Assembly (NCBI RefSeq): GCF_024355225.1
Contig: NZ_VCNH01000008.1
Span: forward strand, 2,914,001 to 2,978,000
From: Roseovarius sp. M141
Lineage (GTDB): Bacteria > Pseudomonadota > Alphaproteobacteria > Rhodobacterales > Rhodobacteraceae
Direction of reading: 5' to 3'
DNA: 64,000 nt
Positions 60,312 to 64,000 of this stretch are shown piece after piece. Made by a program: the position numbers and the translations under genes. Positions within the stretch are counted from its first letter, which is position 1, and each line of letters begins with the position of its first letter. The notes under the pieces were generated by a model, which did no database searches, was not told the origin of the DNA, and saw only the letters and a program-made list of their open reading frames with translations.

Positions 60312-62579
60312 CTAGGAACACTTGGAGTGACCGCAACTGGCGCAGGTCATGCACCCCTCCACCATGCGCATCGCGAAATCGCCGCAGCTTGGGCACGCCG
60401 CGCCGCGGTCACCGCCCAAGTTCACCACTTCTGCCGTCGGATCGCTTTTCAGGCCCATCCCCTCGCCCGCGAGGAACCCCGTCTTGACCATGTGTTGCTC
60501 CAGGATGCCACCGATCGCCGCCAATATGGACGGCACGTATTTGCCCCCCATCCAGGCTCCGCCGCGCGGGTCGAACACGGCTTTCAGCTCCTCCACCACG
60601 AAGGACACGTCCCCGCCCCGCCGGAACACCGCCGAGATCATCCGCGTCAGGGCGACCGTCCAGGCAAAATGCTCCATGTTCTTGGAGTTGATAAACACCT
60701 CGAACGGGCGCCGTCGGCCGCCCAGTACCACGTCGTTGACGGTGATATAGATGGCATGGCTGCTGTCGGGCCACTTCAGCTTGTAGGTCATGCCCTCCAA
60801 CTCGGTCGGACGATCCAGCGGGTCGGACATATAGACGATTTCGGCGCCGTCGCTGCTGACCTGCTGAGGGGCCACATTCGAAGCCTCACTGACACTCAAT
60901 ACCGATCCGGTCACGTCATTGGGCCGGTAGGTCGTGCAGCCTTTGCAGCCGCTGTTCCACGCCTGCATATACACATCCTTGAACGCGTCAAAGCTGATGT
61001 CCTCGGGGCAATTGATTGTCTTGGAAATGCTGCTGTCGACCCATTTCTGCGCTGCCGCCTGCATGCGCACGTGGTCGGCGGGCGCCAGCGTCTGGGCGTT
61101 GACGAAATACTCGGGCAGTTCGACATCGCCGAACGTGTCACGCCACATCTGAACGGCGTAGTCGACGACCTCCTCTTCGGTGCGGCTGCCGTCCTTTTGC
61201 AGGACCTTGCGGGTATAGCTGTAGGCAAAGACCGGCTCGATCCCGCTGCTGACATTCCCGGCATACAGGCTGATCGTGCCGGTCGGCGCGATCGACGTCA
61301 GTAGCGCGTTGCGAATGCCATGCTTGCCCACCGCGCGACGCACATCGTCGTCCATGCCCTGCATCGTGCCGCTGGCCAGATAGGCGTCCGCATCGAACAA
61401 CGGAAAGGCGCCCTTTTCCTTTGCCAGATCGACCGAGGCCAGATAAGCAGCCCGCGCAATCGCCTTCAGCCACGCCTCTGTCTGTGCCGCTGCGGCGTCC
61501 GAGCCATAGCGCAGCCCGACCATCAGCAGTGCGTCCGCAAGGCCGGTGACACCCAGCCCGATCCGCCGCTTGGCCTGCGCCTCTGCCTCTTGTGCGGGCA
61601 GCGGAAACTGACTGGCATCGACCACATTGTCCATCATCCGCACGGCCAGCGCGACCAGTTCGGACAGCGCGGCCTCGTCCAGCGCGGCGCGCTTGCCAAA
61701 GGGGTCGCTGACCAGCCGCGCCATGTTGATGCTACCCAACAGGCACGCACCATAAGGTGGCAGGGGCTGCTCGCCGCAGGGGTTGGTCGCGGCGATCGTC
61801 TCGCAATAGGCCAGATTATTGGCCTGATTGATCCGGTCGATAAAGATCACGCCCGGTTCGGCGTAGTCATAGGTCGCCTGCATGATCCGGTTCCACAGAT
61901 CGCGCGCCTGTACCGTGTGATACACCTTGCCGCCAAATTCCAGATCCCAAGGCCCGTCGGCGTCGACCGCCTCCATGAACGGGTCCGTCACCAGAACGCT
62001 CAGGTTGAAATTACGCAGGCGCGCCGGATCGCTCTTGGCGGCGATGAAATCCTCGATATCAGGATGATCGCAGCGCATCGTCGCCATCATCGCACCCCGG
62101 CGTGATCCGGCGCTCATGATCGTGCGGCACATTGCATCCCAGACGTCCATGAAGCTCAGCGGCCCGCTGGCATCGGCACCCACGCCTTTGACCACGGCGC
62201 CGCGCGGGCGGATGGTAGAGAAATCATAGCCGATCCCGCCGCCCTGCTGCATGGTCAGCGCCGCCTCGCGCAGCGCATCAAATATGCCGCCCATATCATC
62301 CGGCACGGTGCCCATCACAAAGCAGTTGAACAGCGTCACCTTGCGCCCGGTCCCTGCCCCGGCCGCGATGCGCCCGGCAGGCAGGAATCGGAAGTCTTCC
62401 AGCGCGCCATAGAATCGCTCTTCCCACACGTCTGGCTCGGCCTCGACGCTGGCCAGCGACCGCGCGACCCGACGCCAGCTATCCTCGACCGTCGCATCGC
62501 CGCCGTCCCCGTTTGCAGGACTAAAACGATACTTCATGTTCCAGATCTGTTCGGAAATGGGGGCAGAAAAACGGCTCAT
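60312..62579 (-). CDS. nrdJ: Adenosylcobalamin-dependent (class II) ribonucleotide reductase
   Basis: A 755-residue enzyme starting MSRFSAPISEQIWNMKYRFS, with GGAG eight bases upstream of the ATG at 62579. Active-site Cys is in VTLFNCFVMGTVPDD; the barrel has MQQGGGIGYDFSTIRPRG and the cysteine/Glu loop AATNPCGEQPLPPYGACLLG. A C-terminal cysteine cluster (CPSCGDFAMRMVEGCMTCAS then CGHSKCS) is typical of NrdJ and delivers electrons from thioredoxin. It makes deoxyribonucleotides without oxygen, using vitamin B12. No cobalamin riboswitch was recognised upstream. Confidence 0.95.
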   Translation of the reverse strand: MSRFSAPISEQIWNMKYRFSPANGDGGDATVEDSWRRVARSLASVEAEPDVWEERFYGALEDFRFLPAGRIAAGAGTGRKVTLFNCFVMGTVPDDMGGIFDALREAALTMQQGGGIGYDFSTIRPRGAVVKGVGADASGPLSFMDVWDAMCRTIMSAGSRRGAMMATMRCDHPDIEDFIAAKSDPARLRNFNLSVLVTDPFMEAVDADGPWDLEFGGKVYHTVQARDLWNRIMQATYDYAEPGVIFIDRINQANNLAYCETIAATNPCGEQPLPPYGACLLGSINMARLVSDPFGKRAALDEAALSELVALAVRMMDNVVDASQFPLPAQEAEAQAKRRIGLGVTGLADALLMVGLRYGSDAAAAQTEAWLKAIARAAYLASVDLAKEKGAFPLFDADAYLASGTMQGMDDDVRRAVGKHGIRNALLTSIAPTGTISLYAGNVSSGIEPVFAYSYTRKVLQKDGSRTEEEVVDYAVQMWRDTFGDVELPEYFVNAQTLAPADHVRMQAAAQKWVDSSISKTINCPEDISFDAFKDVYMQAWNSGCKGCTTYRPNDVTGSVLSVSEASNVAPQQVSSDGAEIVYMSDPLDRPTELEGMTYKLKWPDSSHAIYITVNDVVLGGRRRPFEVFINSKNMEHFAWTVALTRMISAVFRRGGDVSFVVEELKAVFDPRGGAWMGGKYVPSILAAIGGILEQHMVKTGFLAGEGMGLKSDPTAEVVNLGGDRGAACPSCGDFAMRMVEGCMTCASCGHSKCS

Positions 62580-62856
62580 ATACGAGGCTCCGAATAGACT
62601 GAAAATGCAATGGGGTGGCGGAGTGCAAACAATAGGCCCGCGTCGCGATGCGGTCAACGGTGCGGATCGATGCATGCAGGCCACAATCATACATTATACA
62701 TCATACAGCTTTGTTTTTCATTGGGAAAAATACCCAACTCCGTCGGTCCCGCAGATATCTGCACTGATAGGTGCGCGCGGCACCGGCAAAACGTCCGGGT
62801 GTGCAAAACACCGCTTCGGGATTGCACTTGCCGCCGCACGGCATAAGGTTAACGCC

Positions 62857-63291
62857 ATGGCCCAAGCACCCCTGAACCTAATCAAGCTCAGCGTCGGCAC
62901 CAGCAGCGTCGAAGATCTGATCGCATGGCAGGCTTCGCGCCGCGCGCAGAGCGACGACGGAGTGCCGCGCCATGTCACCCGCATGTGGCCCAAACGCGCC
63001 GAGGAATTGCTACAAGGCGGATCGATCTACTGGGTGATCCAAGGGGCGTTGCAATGCCGCCAGCGAATCCTGCGTCTGGACGAGGTCATCGGCCAGGACG
63101 GTGTGCGCCGCTGCGCTATTGTGCTGGACCCGCAGATCGTGCGTACAGCCACAGCGCAAAAACGGCCCTTTCAGGGCTGGCGCTATCTGCAGGGAATCGA
63201 CGCGCCGGTCGATCTGAGCGGCACGCGCGACGACGAAGACTCACTCCCCCCCGGTCTCAGCGCTGCCTTGGCCGATATCGGCGTGATATAA
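62857..63291 (+). CDS. DUF1489 family protein
   Basis: A 144-residue protein starting MAQAPLNLIKLSVGTSSVED. It then has LIAWQASRRAQSDDGVPRHV, MWPKRAEELLQGGSIYWVIQ and CAIVLDPQIVRTATAQKRPF, GWRYLQGIDAPVDL. This pattern matches DUF1489, an alphaproteobacterial family of unknown function, sometimes described as RNA-binding-like. It is divergent from nrdJ. The open frame extends to 62536, but only the part from 62857 looks coding. Confidence 0.88.
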   Translation: MAQAPLNLIKLSVGTSSVEDLIAWQASRRAQSDDGVPRHVTRMWPKRAEELLQGGSIYWVIQGALQCRQRILRLDEVIGQDGVRRCAIVLDPQIVRTATAQKRPFQGWRYLQGIDAPVDLSGTRDDEDSLPPGLSAALADIGVI

Positions 63292-63597
63292 GCGCAACAC
63301 TGACGACACATCCCGCACAGGTAGAATCGCACCCCCGACCATGCCTTAATCGGCTTGACCCGCTCCGGGACCAAATTTAAGCTACTGTTATTAATAAAAG
63401 ATTTTTTTTCAGAATAACCCGACTCGCGACCACACTCCAGGCTCGGCTGTTAATCGCTCATCCAAATCACATTTTCTTGAGGCTGTCAGATCAACGAAGC
63501 CGTTGCATCCCGCAGGCCAATTCTAAATATGAGATCCATGAGGCGCAGGACCAGAACACTGGACACCACGCCCGAGCAGTTAACGAAAGGACATACC
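63292..63597. other. Promoter region of the outer-membrane protein gene
   Basis: About 306 bases. An AT-rich tract with a run of eight T (about 63395-63415) lies midway. The long gap before a strongly expressed type of gene suggests promoter and a 5' leader, but no -35/-10 pair could be assigned. Confidence 0.35.
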
Positions 63598-64000
63598 ATG
63601 AAATACTTGCTCTCCGCAGCAGCTGCCTCCGCCCTGATGGCAGGCACCGCATTCGCCGGCAACATCGAGCCCGCACCCGTCGAAGCCGTGATTGTACCGG
63701 CAGCCCCGGTCTTCGCTTCGCCGAACTGGACTGGCTTCTACGCCGGTGGCCAGCTGGGCTATGCGAACGTCGACGGTGACGGCGTTGACAACAACGGCAC
63801 GCCGCTCATTCCCGGCGATGACTTTCCCTTCACCGCCAATGGTGACGGCTTCATCGGTGGTCTCGTTGCTGGTTACGACTACGATCTGGGTGACTGGGTC
63901 ATCGGTGCCGGCTTCGACTACGACTGGACCGATATCACGTTGGGCGGTTCCCCTGTCAGCGTGGAAAGTGTCTGGCGCGCGAAACTGCGCGGCGGTTACA
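63598..64000 (+). CDS. Outer-membrane beta-barrel protein (3' end beyond window)
   Basis: The start of a gene with a clear signal peptide (MKYLLSAAAASALMAGTAFA) and a mature start GNIEPAPVEAVIVPAAPVFA. Barrel-like sequence follows: NWTGFYAGGQLGYANVDGDG, GFIGGLVAGYDYDLGDWVIG and AGFDYDWTDITLGG. The W-T-G-F-Y-x-G-x-x-x-G-Y element is typical of small outer-membrane beta-barrels of alphaproteobacteria (Omp25/31- or OmpW-like). GAAAGGA precedes the ATG. The gene runs off the right edge after ~134 codons. Confidence 0.88.
   Translation, partial: MKYLLSAAAASALMAGTAFAGNIEPAPVEAVIVPAAPVFASPNWTGFYAGGQLGYANVDGDGVDNNGTPLIPGDDFPFTANGDGFIGGLVAGYDYDLGDWVIGAGFDYDWTDITLGGSPVSVESVWRAKLRGGY

Noticed and set aside
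62580..62856. Cobalamin riboswitch or NrdR box before nrdJ
   Set aside because: The AT-rich tract (about 62685-62720) contains a TATAAT-like element on the minus strand, but neither a B12-box nor paired NrdR boxes could be recognised.

Overview
The window looks like chromosome or large-replicon DNA of a Roseobacter-group alphaproteobacterium (Rhodobacteraceae). This is inferred from protein families and codon style: MgtE, HisN, a DUF1489 protein, B12-dependent NrdJ, Bax inhibitor-1, and short intergenic repeats with a GTCCGCTT core. No rRNA, tRNA or CRISPR array was recognised. Housekeeping DNA lies at the two ends (about 1-5.9 kb and 60-64 kb). The middle is an accessory region rich in transposon fragments.

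Layout. 0-5.9 kb: mgtE (cut by the window edge), a CAP-domain protein, hisN, an XRE regulator, a quinone oxidoreductase and Bax inhibitor-1. 6.1-6.9 kb: a decayed heavy-metal-type two-component pair. 7.1-15.3 kb: a co-directional envelope/respiration cluster (DUF308, MprF-like, DUF202, a rhomboid-like protein, cyoABCD). 15.3-17.2 kb: a nest of IS1595 and IS3 fragments. 18.8-21.9 kb: tniQ and tniB of a Tn5053-like transposon without an intact tniA. 22.3-25.6 kb: a three-gene sensory operon (SUOX-fold periplasmic protein, histidine kinase, LuxR-type response regulator). 25.8-33.0 kb: seven co-directional envelope or secreted proteins of unknown function, ending in a von Willebrand A protein with recently duplicated 88-residue repeats. 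33.2-38.7 kb: an amine oxidase-like flavoprotein, an IS110 relic, a HisKA_2 kinase with a receiver protein, an integrase tail, an IS3 tail and orphan genes. 39.3-44.7 kb: an oxyanion (tungstate/molybdate) uptake and regulation locus with a frameshifted modA-like gene. 44.8-47.8 kb: an apparently intact IS1595-family element with perfect 23-bp inverted repeats, an 8-bp target duplication and several passenger genes, including a PIN-domain protein and a SinR/Cas2-fold protein. 48.4-52.8 kb: IS21 and TniA-type fragments fused to a truncated hsdS, then a SIR2-like DUF4917 gene and hsdM, with no hsdR. 53.1-56.8 kb: a GAF-Fis activator, an operator-like palindrome, an aldehyde dehydrogenase and adhP. 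57.3-58.3 kb: two uncharacterised genes. 58.6-59.8 kb: a complete-looking IS3 element. 60.3-64 kb: nrdJ, a DUF1489 protein and the start of an outer-membrane beta-barrel gene.

How the genes work together. cyoABCD would form a haem-copper quinol oxidase, but the haem O synthase cyoE is not here. tupBCA, the MOT1-like permease and the HTH/PBP regulator form one oxyanion acquisition unit. The GAF-Fis regulator probably drives the alcohol-to-aldehyde-to-acid oxidation pair adhP/aldehyde dehydrogenase. The leading candidates for new biology are the cargo-bearing IS1595 element, the SIR2-like gene inside the type I modification operon, and the uncharacterised seven-gene envelope cluster. Family calls come from reading the sequence, without database searches.
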